Source: Novosphingobium barchaimii LL02
GTDB taxonomy: Bacteria; Pseudomonadota; Alphaproteobacteria; Sphingomonadales; Sphingomonadaceae
NCBI RefSeq assembly: GCF_001046635.1
Contig: NZ_KQ130452.1
Location: 794,668-858,667, forward strand
DNA length: 64,000 bases
Direction: 5' to 3'
Shown: positions 1 through 12,911 of the stretch, in pieces
Position numbering within the stretch: the stretch's first letter is position 1
Layout of the letters: each line of letters begins with the position of its first letter
Program-made: the position numbers and the translations under genes
Notes under the pieces: generated by a model
What the model was told of the DNA's origin: nothing
Databases searched by the model: none
What the model saw: only the letters and a program-made list of their open reading frames with translations

Positions 1-1
1 C

Positions 2-624
2 CCGGTGCGCCAGATCGTCGAAGGCTTCCAGTTCATCCTGCGCGAGCGGTTTCTACTGGGCTGCCTCTCGCTCGACCTTTTCGCCGTGCTGCTGGGCGGG
101 GCGACCGCGCTGATGCCGGTCTTTGCGCGCGACATCCTGCACGTCGGCCCCGAAGGCCTGGGCCAGATGCGCGCGGCGACCGCGGCAGGCGCGGCGGTGG
201 TCGCCCTGTGGCTTTCGTTCCGCCCCTTGCGCGCCAATGTCGGCGTCAAGATGCTGGTTTCGGTCGCGGGCTATGGGCTGATGACGGTGGCCTTCGGGCT
301 ATCCACCCATTTCCTGCTGTCGCTGGGCTGCCTCGCGCTGCTGGGCGCGGCGGACATGATCTCGGTGTTCATCCGCAGTTCGCTGGTCCAGCTACGTACG
401 CCCGACGACGTGCGCGGCCGCGTATCCGCCATTTCCGGCCTGGCTGTCTCGGCCTCCAACGAACTGGGCGAGTTCCAGTCGGGCTTCGCCGCGGCGCTGC
501 TCGGCGCGACCGGAGCGGTTGTTTTCGGCGGCAGCGCTGCCATAGTCATCACCCTGGCGTGGGCCTGGCTCTTCCCGGAGATCCGCCGCGCACGAACCTT
601 CGAAACCCGTTGGGAGCAAAAGCC

Positions 625-628
<4 letters not shown>
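2..628 (+). CDS. MFS-type efflux transporter, C-terminal part
   Basis: The reading frame is already open at the left edge, so the N-terminal half is missing; about 208 residues remain. They form several hydrophobic helices. A cytoplasmic-loop motif near the middle, [10 protein letters not shown] followed by [11 protein letters not shown], is characteristic of the EntS-like branch of the major facilitator superfamily (small-molecule exporters). The substrate cannot be told from this piece. The stop codon overlaps the cysK start in an ATGA, so the two genes are translationally coupled and probably share an operon. A GTG at base 5 could look like a start, but the family needs some 200 more residues upstream. 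Confidence 0.8.
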
Positions 629-1542
<914 letters not shown>

Positions 1543-1551
1543 CGGCAAGCA

Positions 1552-1584
1552 GCCCCTGTCCCGGATCAGGTCCGGGACAGGGGC
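1552..1584. terminator. Hairpin between convergent cysK and hisI
   Basis: A perfect 14-bp stem (1552-1565 with 1571-1584) around a 5-base loop sits 9 bases after the cysK stop and 6 bases after the hisI stop on the other strand. There is no U tract on either side. Its position between two convergent genes suggests it serves both as a terminator or mRNA 3'-end stabiliser. Confidence 0.6.
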
Positions 1585-1590
1585 AGACCG

Positions 1591-1968
1591 TCAGCCTTCG
1601 ATCCGCGCGAGGCCTTCGCCGTCGATCTTGCGGTAGAAACAGCTGCGCGCGCCCGTGTGGCAGGCCGGGCCTTCAGGCCGGACCCGCAGTTCGAGCGCAT
1701 CCTGATCGCAGTCCACGCGGATTTCCTCGACCCGCAGGAAATGCCCCGAAGTCTCACCCTTGAGCCACAGCTTCCCGCGTGAACGCGAATGGAAATGCGC
1801 CAGCCCGGTTTCCCGCGTCTTTTCCAGCGCCTCGGCGTCCATGTAGGCGACCATGAGGATTTCGCGGGTCGACGAATCGACTGCAATTGCAATCAGCAGG
1901 CCCTGCGCATCGAAGCGCGGAAGGAACGCGGTTCCCAGTTCGCGCTCTGCTGCGGTCACGTCTGACAT
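1591..1968 (-). CDS. hisI: Phosphoribosyl-AMP cyclohydrolase
   Basis: A 125-residue enzyme opening the purine ring of phosphoribosyl-AMP in histidine biosynthesis. Family motifs are intact: [18 protein letters not shown], the metal-binding VDCDQDA and the Zn/catalytic motif [11 protein letters not shown] near the C terminus. It is the stand-alone HisI form without the HisE pyrophosphohydrolase domain, the usual arrangement in alphaproteobacteria. The ATG at 1968 is chosen because the family starts there and an AGGGAAA precedes it by about 10 bases; the open frame extends 77 codons further upstream but that extension has no family resemblance. It is not next to other his genes. Confidence 0.93.
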   Translation of the reverse strand: MSDVTAAERELGTAFLPRFDAQGLLIAIAVDSSTREILMVAYMDAEALEKTRETGLAHFHSRSRGKLWLKGETSGHFLRVEEIRVDCDQDALELRVRPEGPACHTGARSCFYRKIDGEGLARIEG

Positions 1969-2267
1969 CTTGAAGGTTTCCCTATTTCGGCATTGTGTGG
2001 AAGTATTGTTGCACGATAACCACAGCAGACGACCAAAATCCACGTTACCCGCCGAATCCTCTTTCAAAAAAATGCGATTCGATGAATTTTGTAACTGCAG
2101 CTGGGGGGCTGCTACTGACCTAGAGGTCGCTGTCAGGCAAGTGTCTGAAAAGACACGACCCTGATTACAAAGGCGCCACGGTTCAGGGAATGCGATCAAT
2201 GAGGGATCGGATCATGCATGCGGCCAGGGGCACAACGCAGCATGATCCAAGAGTTTCGTCACGAGGA
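1969..2267. other. Gene-free stretch upstream of hisI, possible small RNA
   Basis: About 300 bases between hisI and comF with no convincing ORF. The hisI end is AT-richer and should carry the hisI promoter. The other end runs into a strong intrinsic terminator pointing in the + direction although no + strand gene precedes it. That combination fits an unannotated small RNA on the + strand. I do not recognise it as 6S, SRP, tmRNA or another known RNA. Confidence 0.3.
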
Positions 2268-2296
2268 CGCCCGGGATCTCAGATCCCGGGCGTTTT
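2268..2296 (+). terminator. Rho-independent terminator, + strand
   Basis: A perfect 12-bp inverted repeat (2268-2279 with 2281-2292; the real loop will open a few pairs) is followed at once by TTTT. On the minus strand the hairpin is preceded by an A run and not followed by a T run, so it acts on + strand transcripts and is not an ordinary comF terminator. Confidence 0.65.
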
Positions 2297-2307
2297 CGTA
2301 TTCAGGC

Positions 2308-3048
2308 TCACGTGGTATCCAGCGCTTCGTCCAGTACGCGTGCAAAGCAGGCGACCACCACACGCTCTGCCCCGGCGCGCCGCAGCGCAGAGACGCAGGC
2401 ATTGCTGGTCGCTCCGCTGGTCAGCACATCGTCGACTAGCACCACCTTCCTGCCTTTCAGCGCGTCGGTCCGACCGGGGCGTACAGTGATTACCCCTGAC
2501 AGCACACGCTTGCGCGCCAGCTTGCCAAGACCGCCCAGCGACGGCGTTGCCTTGCGCCGCTCCAGCACGTCAACGCCAAGGCGGGCGCCTGTGCGCCGGG
2601 TGATCTGCCGCGCCAGTTCCGCCGCCTGGTTGTAACCGCGCTTCCACAGGCGCCAGCGGTGCAGCGGCACCGGCACGACCAGCCACTCGGCATCGACGAA
2701 GGACAGCTTGGGCACGATCAGCCCCGCCATCATCGGCGCCAGCGCCAGCCGGCTTCCGTGCTTGAAGGCCAGCACCAGCTTGCGCGACGTATCGTTATAA
2801 AGTGTCCCCGCAGCGATCCCGGCGTGGCGCGGCGGATCGGCCAGACAAGGCGCGCAGGTTCCGCCAGCGGGCATCGCATCGCCGAATGGGCGGTTGCAGG
2901 ACCCGCAGGCCGGATCACCGGGTATCGCCAGCGTTGCCCAGCATGTCATGCACAGCCCCGTCTGCGCACCGATCCCCGCCCCGCACAGCGGGCAGCGCGG
3001 CGGGAATATAAGGTCAACGAGCGGCAAAAGCGCCTGAGCCAAAGTCAT
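2308..3048 (-). CDS. comF: ComF family phosphoribosyltransferase-like protein
   Basis: A 246-residue cytoplasmic protein of the ComF family. The N terminus carries a zinc-ribbon region with CPLC, CMTC, CGSC and CAPC pairs (about residues 19-70). The C-terminal half is a PRTase fold with the PRPP-binding motif VVLVDDVLTSGAT near residue 205. ComF proteins take part in DNA uptake in competent bacteria, but in alphaproteobacteria a homologue is present whether or not competence is known, so the role here is uncertain. It is divergent from a methyltransferase gene 74 bases away, a common alphaproteobacterial pairing. Confidence 0.88.
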   Translation of the reverse strand: MTLAQALLPLVDLIFPPRCPLCGAGIGAQTGLCMTCWATLAIPGDPACGSCNRPFGDAMPAGGTCAPCLADPPRHAGIAAGTLYNDTSRKLVLAFKHGSRLALAPMMAGLIVPKLSFVDAEWLVVPVPLHRWRLWKRGYNQAAELARQITRRTGARLGVDVLERRKATPSLGGLGKLARKRVLSGVITVRPGRTDALKGRKVVLVDDVLTSGATSNACVSALRRAGAERVVVACFARVLDEALDTT

Positions 3049-3122
3049 GGATGGACCGTATCCGGCCGCGCAAACGCCACAAGCGGTTGCAAGGATTTCA
3101 TCGACGCGGCAGGGGAGCAGGC

Positions 3123-3881
3123 ATGGAAAGCAAGGTCCCCCCCCGCATCTTCTCCGCCCGCCGCCGCATCGCCGCCCGCCGGCGCATGCTGGCGCTGCAA
3201 CAGCAGCCCGACGCGGCGCGCTATCTGATCGACGACATGATCGAAGACGTTCTCGAACGCCTCTCGTTCCTGCGCTTCGAGCCGGCCACCGCGCTGGTCA
3301 TCGGCGACTATACCGGCGCCCTCGCCCGCACACTGACGGCAGCCGGCGTGGCTGTCACCGAAGCCGAGCCGGCCACGGGCTTCGAGGAAGAACAGCCCTA
3401 TCCCTTCGAAGGCTTCGACCTGATCGCCAGCCTTGGCACCCTCGACACCGTCAACGATCTGCCCGGCGCGCTGGTCCACATCCGCAAGGCGCTGAAGACC
3501 GGCGGGATGATGATCGCCAGCTTCCTGTCCTCAGGCAGCCTGCCCATCATGCGCGAGGTCATGCTGGCGGCGGACGGCGACCGCCCGGCGCCGCGCGTCC
3601 ACCCAACCGTCGACGTCCGCTCGGGCGGGCAACTGCTCCAGCGCACGCTGTTCGCAGACCCGGTGATCGACCACCGCCATGTGGATGTCGGTTTCCGCAG
3701 CATGGAGCGGCTTGTCGGCGATCTTCGCGGACAGGCGCTGACCAATGTGCTCGCCGACCCCGGTCCCGCGCTTGGCAAGGCGGCGCTGGCGCAGGCCCGC
3801 GAAACATTTGCGGCCGCCGGTGAAGGCGGCCGCACGGTAGAGCGGTTCGAGATATTGACGCTATCCGGCTGGAAACGCTGA
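3123..3881 (+). CDS. SAM-dependent methyltransferase, BioC/NDUFAF5-like
   Basis: A 252-residue protein resembling the alphaproteobacterial methyltransferases related to BioC and mitochondrial NDUFAF5. The basic N terminus (PPRIFSARRRIAARRRM) and the core segment FDLIASLGTLDTVNDLPGAL match that group. The usual glycine-rich SAM motif is degenerate: ALVIGDYTG stands where family members have a motif like LDLGCGTG, so SAM binding or activity may be altered. The start at 3123 has a good AGGGGAG site 6 bases upstream; the frame is open 24 codons earlier without a ribosome site. It is divergent from comF. Confidence 0.75.
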   Translation: MESKVPPRIFSARRRIAARRRMLALQQQPDAARYLIDDMIEDVLERLSFLRFEPATALVIGDYTGALARTLTAAGVAVTEAEPATGFEEEQPYPFEGFDLIASLGTLDTVNDLPGALVHIRKALKTGGMMIASFLSSGSLPIMREVMLAADGDRPAPRVHPTVDVRSGGQLLQRTLFADPVIDHRHVDVGFRSMERLVGDLRGQALTNVLADPGPALGKAALAQARETFAAAGEGGRTVERFEILTLSGWKR

Positions 3882-3918
3882 GGCCTTTCGATGCGCAGGC
3901 GCCTTAAACAAACACTCC

Positions 3919-3944
3919 GTCATCCCCGCCTTCGCGGGGATGAC
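3919..3944. repeat. Short palindromic repeat
   Basis: A 26-base near-perfect palindrome with arms GTCATCCCCGC and GCGGGGATGAC around a TTC-type loop. Sequences of this type are scattered between genes in many sphingomonad and other alphaproteobacterial genomes and behave like REP elements. Confidence 0.6.
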
Positions 3945-3956
3945 TAAATTGTCGAT

Positions 3957-3984
3957 CCGCTCACCCTGAGCTTGTCGAAGGGTC
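3957..3984. repeat. Intergenic repeat, copy 1
   Basis: A 28-base element containing CACCCTGAGCTTGTCGAAGG. An identical 28-base copy lies at 12003-12030 and a diverged copy at about 11936-11969. All are in intergenic DNA after gene ends. Confidence 0.7.
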
Positions 3985-3992
3985 CAGAGGTC

Positions 3993-4021
3993 GAAGCCCC
4001 CTCCGCCAAAGAGGGGGCTTC
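3993..4021. terminator. Hairpin between convergent methyltransferase and ppdK
   Basis: A perfect 11-bp GC-rich stem (3993-4003 with 4011-4021) around a 7-base loop, 8 bases beyond the ppdK stop on the other strand. The flanking bases are weakly T-rich. It probably ends transcription of ppdK, and possibly of the methyltransferase from the other side. Confidence 0.6.
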
Positions 4022-4029
4022 GTTCAGTT

Positions 4030-6693
<2,664 letters not shown>

Positions 6694-6754
6694 CTATCCC
6701 CTAACTTTCCTGTACCGGATTAGCGCAAGTTAAACGAACCGAGGGGGAATCCTC

Positions 6755-9073
6755 CTACCCCTCGATCCGCGAGAAATCTGCCACGTTGTGCACTGCAGCA
6801 CGAAAACGATCAAGCAGTGCAAGCCGTGAATATCGTTTGTTGGCGTCAGTATCGTTTACTGTCACCTGATCGAAAAACCCGTCGATCGGCGCGCGCAAGG
6901 ATGCCAGAGCACTCATTGCACCCGCGAAGTCTTCGTCAGCAACTGCAGCAGTGGACTGCGGTTCCGCAGCATCGAGCGCGTCGATGAGATTTTTCTCCGC
7001 CGGCTCAGGCTCATAGCCGAGCGCGGAGCGGGCGGCGTAGACTTCCTTCATATCGGGATCGTCGACGTTTTCGAGCGGGTCCTCGTCGCCGGTCAGAGGA
7101 TGGGCGGCCGCCTCAATCCGGTCGGCCTTCCAGTCCTCCTTGCGCAGGATGTTGGCCGCGCGCTTGTAGCCGGCGAGGAGGTTGGTGCCGTCCTCGCTGC
7201 CGACGAACGCCTGAAGCGCATGGACGCGGGCGAGCAGGCGGACCAGATCGTCCTCACCGCCAAGCGCGAACACTGCGTCGATCAGGTCGTGGCGAACGCC
7301 GGCTTCCTTCTGCTGAACCTTGAGGCGGTCGGCGAAGAAGTCGAGCAGTACCCGAGTACCTTCTCCCGCCATTTTGACGACTTTGTCACCTTCCTGCGCG
7401 GGTGTGGTCTCAGAATGAATCAGAGCTTCAACAACCGCATTTGAAGCCGCATCACGACCTACAATCTTATCCAATTGCACGAATACATCTAGCGACTGAC
7501 GAGCAACCGAAACTTCGGTAAGCAGCAGCATCGCGCCAGCATGTTTAAATAGCGGATTACCTAATTTTAACCGCACACCGTTTTCAATAAGCAAGCCAAT
7601 AACGGCGATAGCGGCGCGTCTAAGTGCAAAGGGGTCTTTCGACCCAGTCGGGCGTAGGTCGTAGGCGAAAAACGCCGCCAACGTATCCAGCTTGTCCGCC
7701 AGCGAAACCGCCACCGTCACAGGAGCAGTCGGCACATCATCGCCCTGCCCGACCGGCTTGTAGTGGTCGCGGATGGCGTCGGCGACGGCGTCCGGCAGGC
7801 CCTCGGCGCGGGCGTAGTAGCCGCCCATCAGGCCTTGCAATTCGGGGAATTCGCCGACCATCTCGGTGACGAGGTCCGCCTTGCACAGTTCAGCTGCCTG
7901 GCGCGCCAGGGCGGGATCGCAGTTCGGGACGATGCCTTCGCTCGCGAGCCATTCGGCCAGCTTGGCCACGCGCTCGACCTTGTCGGCGACGGTGCCCAGC
8001 TTTTCGTGGAAGGTGATGCGGGCCAGCTTCCTGGCGTGGTCCGAAAGCGCGGTCTTCTTGTCCTGCTCCCAGAAGAAGCGGGCGTCGGAGAGGCGCGCGG
8101 CGAGGACCTTGCGGTTGCCGGCGACGATCCCCTCGCCGCCGTCGACCGCGTCGATGTTGGCGGTGCAGACGAAGGCGTTGGCGAGCTTGCCGCTCCCGGT
8201 TTCCTTGGCGCCGTCCTCGCACACGAAATACTTCTGGTTCACGCGCGCGGTGAGCTGGATGACCTCGGGCGGCACGTCCAGAAACGCCTCGTCGAAGCGG
8301 CCCAGCAGCGGCACCGGCCATTCGGTGAGACCGGCGTTCTCGATCACCAGCCCCTCGTCCTCGACCAGCGTGAGGCCGGCGGCGGCGGCGGCATTGCGCG
8401 CTTCGTCGCGGATCAGGTCCTGGCGTTCGACATGGTCGACGATGACGTGGCAGACGGACAGCTTGCGCGCATAATCATGCGCGCCGCCGATGGTGATATC
8501 GCCGGGCGCATGGAAACGGTGGCCCTTGGTGGCGCAGCCGGAGACAATGCCGCCGATCTCGCACTCGACAAGGTCTTCGCCCAGGATCGCGACGATGCCG
8601 GACAGCGGGCGTACCCAGCGCAGCGATTCGGTGCTGATCGAGGCTTTGCCCCAGCGCTGCGATTTGGGCCAGGGGAAGGCGCGGATGATGGCGGGGACCG
8701 CCTCGGCCAACACGTCCTTGACGGCGCGGCCGGGCTTTTCGATCACGGCAAAATACGTGTCCTTGCCCTTGAGATCGCGGACCTGAAGCTGGTCCCTGGT
8801 CAGGCCGGTCTTGCGCAGGAAGCCTTCCAGGGCCTGATCGGGCGCGCTGGTGGCGGGGCCTTTGGTTTCTTCGCTCACGGCCTCGGTCACGTCCGGCAGC
8901 GTGTTCGCGATCAGCGCGAGGCGGCGCGGGGTGGACCACACGGTGATCTGGCCCAGCTTGACGCCGGCGGCGCCCATTTCCTTGCGGAACAGCTTTTCAA
9001 GGTCAGCGCGCGCACCCGCCTGCATCCGGGCGGGGATTTCTTCGCAGCGCAGTTCGAGAAGGAAGTCGGTCAT
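6755..9073 (-). CDS. glyS: Glycyl-tRNA synthetase, beta subunit
   Basis: A 772-residue beta subunit of the alpha2beta2 glycyl-tRNA synthetase, beginning with [14 protein letters not shown], the family N terminus. It is about 80 residues longer than the common 690-residue form. Around residues 485-558 (about 7400-7620) there is a segment that I cannot match to the E. coli protein, and the DNA there drops to about 48% GC with codon choices unlike the rest. The start ATG at 9073 overlaps the glyQ stop (ATGA), so the subunits are translationally coupled; an upstream open frame lies inside glyQ and is not used. Confidence 0.94.
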   Translation of the reverse strand: MTDFLLELRCEEIPARMQAGARADLEKLFRKEMGAAGVKLGQITVWSTPRRLALIANTLPDVTEAVSEETKGPATSAPDQALEGFLRKTGLTRDQLQVRDLKGKDTYFAVIEKPGRAVKDVLAEAVPAIIRAFPWPKSQRWGKASISTESLRWVRPLSGIVAILGEDLVECEIGGIVSGCATKGHRFHAPGDITIGGAHDYARKLSVCHVIVDHVERQDLIRDEARNAAAAAGLTLVEDEGLVIENAGLTEWPVPLLGRFDEAFLDVPPEVIQLTARVNQKYFVCEDGAKETGSGKLANAFVCTANIDAVDGGEGIVAGNRKVLAARLSDARFFWEQDKKTALSDHARKLARITFHEKLGTVADKVERVAKLAEWLASEGIVPNCDPALARQAAELCKADLVTEMVGEFPELQGLMGGYYARAEGLPDAVADAIRDHYKPVGQGDDVPTAPVTVAVSLADKLDTLAAFFAYDLRPTGSKDPFALRRAAIAVIGLLIENGVRLKLGNPLFKHAGAMLLLTEVSVARQSLDVFVQLDKIVGRDAASNAVVEALIHSETTPAQEGDKVVKMAGEGTRVLLDFFADRLKVQQKEAGVRHDLIDAVFALGGEDDLVRLLARVHALQAFVGSEDGTNLLAGYKRAANILRKEDWKADRIEAAAHPLTGDEDPLENVDDPDMKEVYAARSALGYEPEPAEKNLIDALDAAEPQSTAAVADEDFAGAMSALASLRAPIDGFFDQVTVNDTDANKRYSRLALLDRFRAAVHNVADFSRIEG

Positions 9074-9972
9074 ATGGTCCACCCCGGGAACTTGGCTTCC
9101 CAGCGATCCTTGTTGGTGTCGATCCACGACTGGCACGATCCCTTGGCGAGATCGCGCACGCGGGCCATGTAGCTGGCGCGTTCCTGCACCGAGATCACGC
9201 CGCGCGCCTGAAGCAGGTTGAACAGATGCGAAGCCTCGATCGCCTGGTCGTAGGCGGCGAGGGGAATTTCCGCCTCGATGCAGCGCATGCACTCAGCCTC
9301 GGCGGCCTTGAAGCCGGCGAACAGGGCATCGGTGTCGGCGATCTCGAAGTTGTACTTCGACTGCTGCTGTTCATTGGCGAGAAAGACATCGCCGTAGCTG
9401 ACGCCTTCGTTGTTGAACCTGAGGTCGTAGACCGAGTCCACGTTCTGGATATACATCGCCAGCCGTTCGAGGCCGTAGGTCAATTCCCCGGCGACGGGCT
9501 TGCAATCGAAGCCGCCCATCTGCTGGAAATAGGTGAACTGCGTCACCTCCATGCCGTCGCACCACACTTCCCAGCCCAGCCCCCAGGCGCCCAGCGTGGG
9601 GCTTTCCCAGTCGTCCTCGACGAAGCGGATGTCATGCGCCAGCGGATCGACGCCGATCGCGGCGAGGCTCTGGAGGTAGAGTTCCTGCAGGTTCTCGGGG
9701 TTCGGCTTCAGGATCACCTGATACTGGTAATAGTGCTGAAGACGGTTCGGGTTCTCACCATAACGGCCGTCGGTCGGGCGGCGCGAGGGCTGCACATAGG
9801 CGGCCTTCCACGGCTCCGGGCCGAGCGCGCGCAGCGTGGTGGCGGGGTGGAACGTGCCCGCGCCCATGCGCATGTCGTAGGGCTGCAGGATGAGACAGCC
9901 CTGTGCGCTCCAGAAATTGTGGAGCGTCAGGATCATGTCCTGGAAGCTGAGCGGCTCTTTAGCGGCGGTCAT
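9070..9972 (-). CDS. glyQ: Glycyl-tRNA synthetase, alpha subunit
   Basis: A 300-residue catalytic subunit of the heterotetrameric class II glycyl-tRNA synthetase, charging tRNA-Gly. Family features are the N-terminal [15 protein letters not shown], the class II motif 2 region with [19 protein letters not shown], and [19 protein letters not shown]. The ATG at 9972 has a GGAAA upstream. Translation runs into glyS through an ATGA overlap. Confidence 0.97.
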   Translation of the reverse strand: MTAAKEPLSFQDMILTLHNFWSAQGCLILQPYDMRMGAGTFHPATTLRALGPEPWKAAYVQPSRRPTDGRYGENPNRLQHYYQYQVILKPNPENLQELYLQSLAAIGVDPLAHDIRFVEDDWESPTLGAWGLGWEVWCDGMEVTQFTYFQQMGGFDCKPVAGELTYGLERLAMYIQNVDSVYDLRFNNEGVSYGDVFLANEQQQSKYNFEIADTDALFAGFKAAEAECMRCIEAEIPLAAYDQAIEASHLFNLLQARGVISVQERASYMARVRDLAKGSCQSWIDTNKDRWEAKFPGWTI

Positions 9973-10169
9973 GCAGTTTCCGTCGATTTATGGGCTTGTC
10001 GTATTGTTGCGGGGCCTTTGGCGGATCAGGCCTGCCAAATCAACCGCGCAAAGCCCAAAATGGCGCCAAGTTGCACGGCAAATGCAGCCGAGCGTGTCAA
10101 TTACGTGACGGCAAGTCATCCGGATGACGCTGCTGGATGGAGGGGCCGCTATCGTGCATAGGGCGCGCC

Positions 10170-11072
10170 ATGTCCCGCTTACGCTTCTGGCTTGCCGCCC
10201 CGGCACTGGCCTTCTTCGCACTTCCGTCCGCCACCGCCTTTGCCAGGGAGCAGGCTGCCGCTGCCGCTCCAGCTGTGCGCCCCGCGCTGTGGAAGGTGTC
10301 GGATGAGGATACCACGATCTGGCTGTTCGGCACGATCCACGTCCTGCCAGAGCAGGTGAACTGGTACGCCGGCCCGGTCGCCAAGGCGCTCGACAGCGCG
10401 CAGCAACTGGTGACGGAGATCCCCATCGACGAGGCCGAGCAGTCGCAAGGCGTGGTCATGAAGATGAGCCTGCGCGAGGACGGCAAGGCCCTGCGCGCGG
10501 CGCTGCCAGCCAAGGAACGCGCGGCTTATGAAGCGGCGATGGCCTCGCTGGGCATCCCTGCGGCGGCGTTCGACGGCAACGATACCTGGTTCGCGGCGCT
10601 TATGCTGACGCTGCTGCCGCTCAAGACCGCTGGCTACAGCACCGAAAGCGGGATCGACGCCCAGGTCGCCGCAAAGGCACGCACGCGCCATCTGGCCAAT
10701 TACGCCTTCGAAACCGCCGAGTACCAGATCGGCCTGTTCGACAACCTGCCGGAACAGACGCAGCGCACGTACCTTGGTGAAGTCATCGAAGCGCTGCCGA
10801 CCGTGAAGGCCGACATCGACGACATGGTGGCGGCATGGAAAACGGGCGACGCCGAACACCTCGCCCAGCTTCTCAACGAGGACGAGAGCGATCCCCAAAT
10901 GCGCAAGGTGCTGATTACCGACCGCAACGTGGCCTGGGCCAAGTGGCTGAAAGCGCGGTTGGACAAGCCGGGCACCGTCTTCGTGGCGGTGGGCGCGGGG
11001 CATCTGGCCGGGCCGGGCAGCGTGCAGGACCAGCTTGCCGCCGCCGGTGTCACCTCCACGCGGGTGCAGTAA
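10170..11072 (+). CDS. TraB/GumN family exported protein, first of two
   Basis: A 300-residue protein with an N-terminal signal peptide (hydrophobic LAAPALAFFALPSATAFA), so periplasmic. It belongs to the TraB/GumN/TIKI superfamily and carries the two signature GX2H motifs: GTIH after WLF (about residue 56) and GAGH in FVAVGAGHLAGP near the C terminus. In TIKI these residues bind metal for proteolysis; the substrate of bacterial members is unknown. The ATG at 10170 is chosen because it gives the signal peptide and has AGGG upstream; an in-frame start 11 codons earlier would spoil it. The paralogue follows 5 bases downstream. Confidence 0.85.
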   Translation: MSRLRFWLAAPALAFFALPSATAFAREQAAAAAPAVRPALWKVSDEDTTIWLFGTIHVLPEQVNWYAGPVAKALDSAQQLVTEIPIDEAEQSQGVVMKMSLREDGKALRAALPAKERAAYEAAMASLGIPAAAFDGNDTWFAALMLTLLPLKTAGYSTESGIDAQVAAKARTRHLANYAFETAEYQIGLFDNLPEQTQRTYLGEVIEALPTVKADIDDMVAAWKTGDAEHLAQLLNEDESDPQMRKVLITDRNVAWAKWLKARLDKPGTVFVAVGAGHLAGPGSVQDQLAAAGVTSTRVQ

Positions 11073-11077
11073 CTTCG

Positions 11078-11926
11078 ATGCGGGCGCTTGCCTTCCTGCT
11101 GCCGCTGGCCTTGCTGGCGTGCTCGCCCGAGCCGAGGGCGGCGCATCCGGCGCTGTGGCGCATCACGGATGCACAGGGCCATGCGGGGTGGCTGTTCGGG
11201 ACGATCCACTCCTCCGACCGGCCGCTGAAATGGCGCACGGCGGGGGTGGATGCGGCCCTTAAGCAATCGGGCGCGATCATGGTGGAGGTGGGCAACCTTG
11301 CCGACGAATCGGAAGTCGCCGCCACGTTCGCCCGGCTCGCCCGCAGCGAAGGCGAGCCGCCGCTGTCGAGCCGCGTGCCCGCGAAGGAGCGCCCTGCCCT
11401 TGCGGCGCTATTGAAGAAAAGCGGCCACGGCGATGACGATTTCGCCGCGATGGACACCTGGGCCGCCGCCCTCACCCTCGCCCGCGCCGGGGCCGAGGAC
11501 GACGATGCGCGCAACGGCGTCGACCGTGCGCTGATCGCGCAGGCGGGCCGGCTGCCGGTGGTGGAGCTGGAAGGCGCCGCCGCCCAGCTCGGCCTGTTCG
11601 ATGCGCTGCCTGAGCGCGAACAGCGCGGCCTGCTCGCCGCCGTCGTCACCGAGGCGGCGATACCCGACCGCGATCTGGCGAAAAGCTGGCGCACCGGAGA
11701 CATGAAGGCGATCGAGGCGGAAACCCGCTCGGGCCTGCTCGCCGATCCGCAGCTTCGCGAAGTGCTGTTCACCGGCCGTAACCGCCGCTGGAGCGCACGT
11801 ATCGGCGAGGCGGTGGGGGCGGGTGAGAAACCGTTCGTCGCGGTGGGCGCCGCGCATATGGCGGGGCCGCAGGGGCTTCCGGCAATGCTGACGGCGCAGG
11901 GCTTTACTGTTACGCGGGTGGAGTAG
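11078..11926 (+). CDS. TraB/GumN family lipoprotein, second of two
   Basis: A 282-residue paralogue of the preceding gene, starting 5 bases after its stop. The N terminus is a lipoprotein signal ending in LLACSPEP, so it should be membrane anchored. The GX2H pair is conserved (GTIH in WLFGTIHSSD; GAAH in FVAVGAAHMAGP), as are RVPAKERPAL and DTWAAALTLA, which align with AALPAKERAAY and DTWFAALMLT in the neighbour. The two probably arose by tandem duplication and now differ in anchoring, one soluble and one lipidated. Confidence 0.83.
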   Translation: MRALAFLLPLALLACSPEPRAAHPALWRITDAQGHAGWLFGTIHSSDRPLKWRTAGVDAALKQSGAIMVEVGNLADESEVAATFARLARSEGEPPLSSRVPAKERPALAALLKKSGHGDDDFAAMDTWAAALTLARAGAEDDDARNGVDRALIAQAGRLPVVELEGAAAQLGLFDALPEREQRGLLAAVVTEAAIPDRDLAKSWRTGDMKAIEAETRSGLLADPQLREVLFTGRNRRWSARIGEAVGAGEKPFVAVGAAHMAGPQGLPAMLTAQGFTVTRVE

Positions 11927-11935
11927 GCGCGGGGG

Positions 11936-12030
11936 CTTCGACAGGCTCACCCTGAGCCTGCCGAAGGGTTACCCTGAGCGATTTGATGGCATAGAGCGAC
12001 TTCCGCTCACCCTGAGCTTGTCGAAGGGTC
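11936..12030. repeat. Cluster of intergenic repeats, copies 2 and 3
   Basis: Two related elements about 35 bases apart. The first (11936-11969) is a diverged, more palindromic form with CAGGCTCACCCTGAGCCTG. The second (12003-12030) is identical over 28 bases to the copy at 3957-3984. A partial third unit, TTACCCTGAGCG, lies between them. They occupy the gap between the GumN pair and rplY. Confidence 0.65.
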
Positions 12031-12200
12031 AGGCCGAGCCTGGCACAGCACCCCGCCGCCGATCCCGGCTTGCCTTTTGCCCCTCATGCGGATAAGGGCC
12101 GCGCCTTCCCGTCGTGGTCATCCCTGGAGGCGTGACGGGCGGTGCAGGGCCGATGAGCGGTCTCGTACCGAAATTTATCCAGTTTTGAAAGGCACGTCCC

Positions 12201-12812
12201 ATGAGCGATACGCTTAACCTGCCGGCCGAGACGCGTGAACGGAATGGCAAGGGAGCCTCCCGTGATCTGCGTCGTAATGGCCGCGTCCCCGCAGTTGTCT
12301 ACGGCGGCAAGGAAGAACCCCTGTCGATCCACCTCGAAGAGAAGGAACTGACCCGTCAGCTGATGACCGGCCACTTCTTCAACTCGATCATCGAGGTTGA
12401 AGTCGGCGGCAAGAAGTATCGCACGCAGCCCAAGGACGTTGCCTTCCACCCGGTGTCGAGCCGTCCGCTCCACGTCGACTTCCTGCGCGTCGCCAAGGGC
12501 GCAACCGTGCACGTCAACGTGCCGGTGGTGTTCGAGAACGAAGAAGCCTCGCCGGGCCTGAAGCGTGGCGGCGTGCTCAACGTCGTTCGTCACGAGCTGG
12601 AACTGGTCTGCGACGCCGAGAAGATCCCGCATGAGATCACCATCGACCTCACCGGCTTCGACCTGGGCGAATCGATCCACTTCACGCACGTGACGCTGCC
12701 CAAGGGCGTCGAGAGCGCGATCACCGACCGCGATTTCACCATCGCCACCATCGCTACGCCGTCTGCCCTGCGCAGCGCCGAAGGCGAAGAGGCCGAAGCC
12801 GAAGCCGAATAA
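12201..12812 (+). CDS. rplY: 50S ribosomal protein L25 (Ctc form)
   Basis: A 203-residue L25/TL5 protein that binds 5S rRNA. It is the two-domain Ctc type: an N-terminal L25 domain ([26 protein letters not shown], about residues 9-35) and a C-terminal beta domain with LHVDFLRV and [12 protein letters not shown]. It ends in an acidic tail rich in Glu-Ala. A GAAAGG precedes the ATG. It is followed by a strong terminator and then pth, a very common rplY-pth pairing. Confidence 0.96.
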   Translation: MSDTLNLPAETRERNGKGASRDLRRNGRVPAVVYGGKEEPLSIHLEEKELTRQLMTGHFFNSIIEVEVGGKKYRTQPKDVAFHPVSSRPLHVDFLRVAKGATVHVNVPVVFENEEASPGLKRGGVLNVVRHELELVCDAEKIPHEITIDLTGFDLGESIHFTHVTLPKGVESAITDRDFTIATIATPSALRSAEGEEAEAEAE

Positions 12813-12831
12813 GCTTCGCCGGACTCGAAAC

Positions 12832-12883
12832 GGCCCTTCCCGCCCCGGCGATCCGGTGCGCGGGAAGGGCCTTTTCTTTTTTA
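12832..12883 (+). terminator. Rho-independent terminator after rplY
   Basis: A perfect 12-bp stem (12832-12843 with 12860-12871) is followed by a 12-base T-rich tract. It lies between rplY and pth and should end or attenuate rplY transcripts, so pth must depend on read-through or its own promoter. Confidence 0.85.
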
Positions 12884-12911
12884 CGCCCGATCGTATCGAG
12901 GAAAGACGCGA

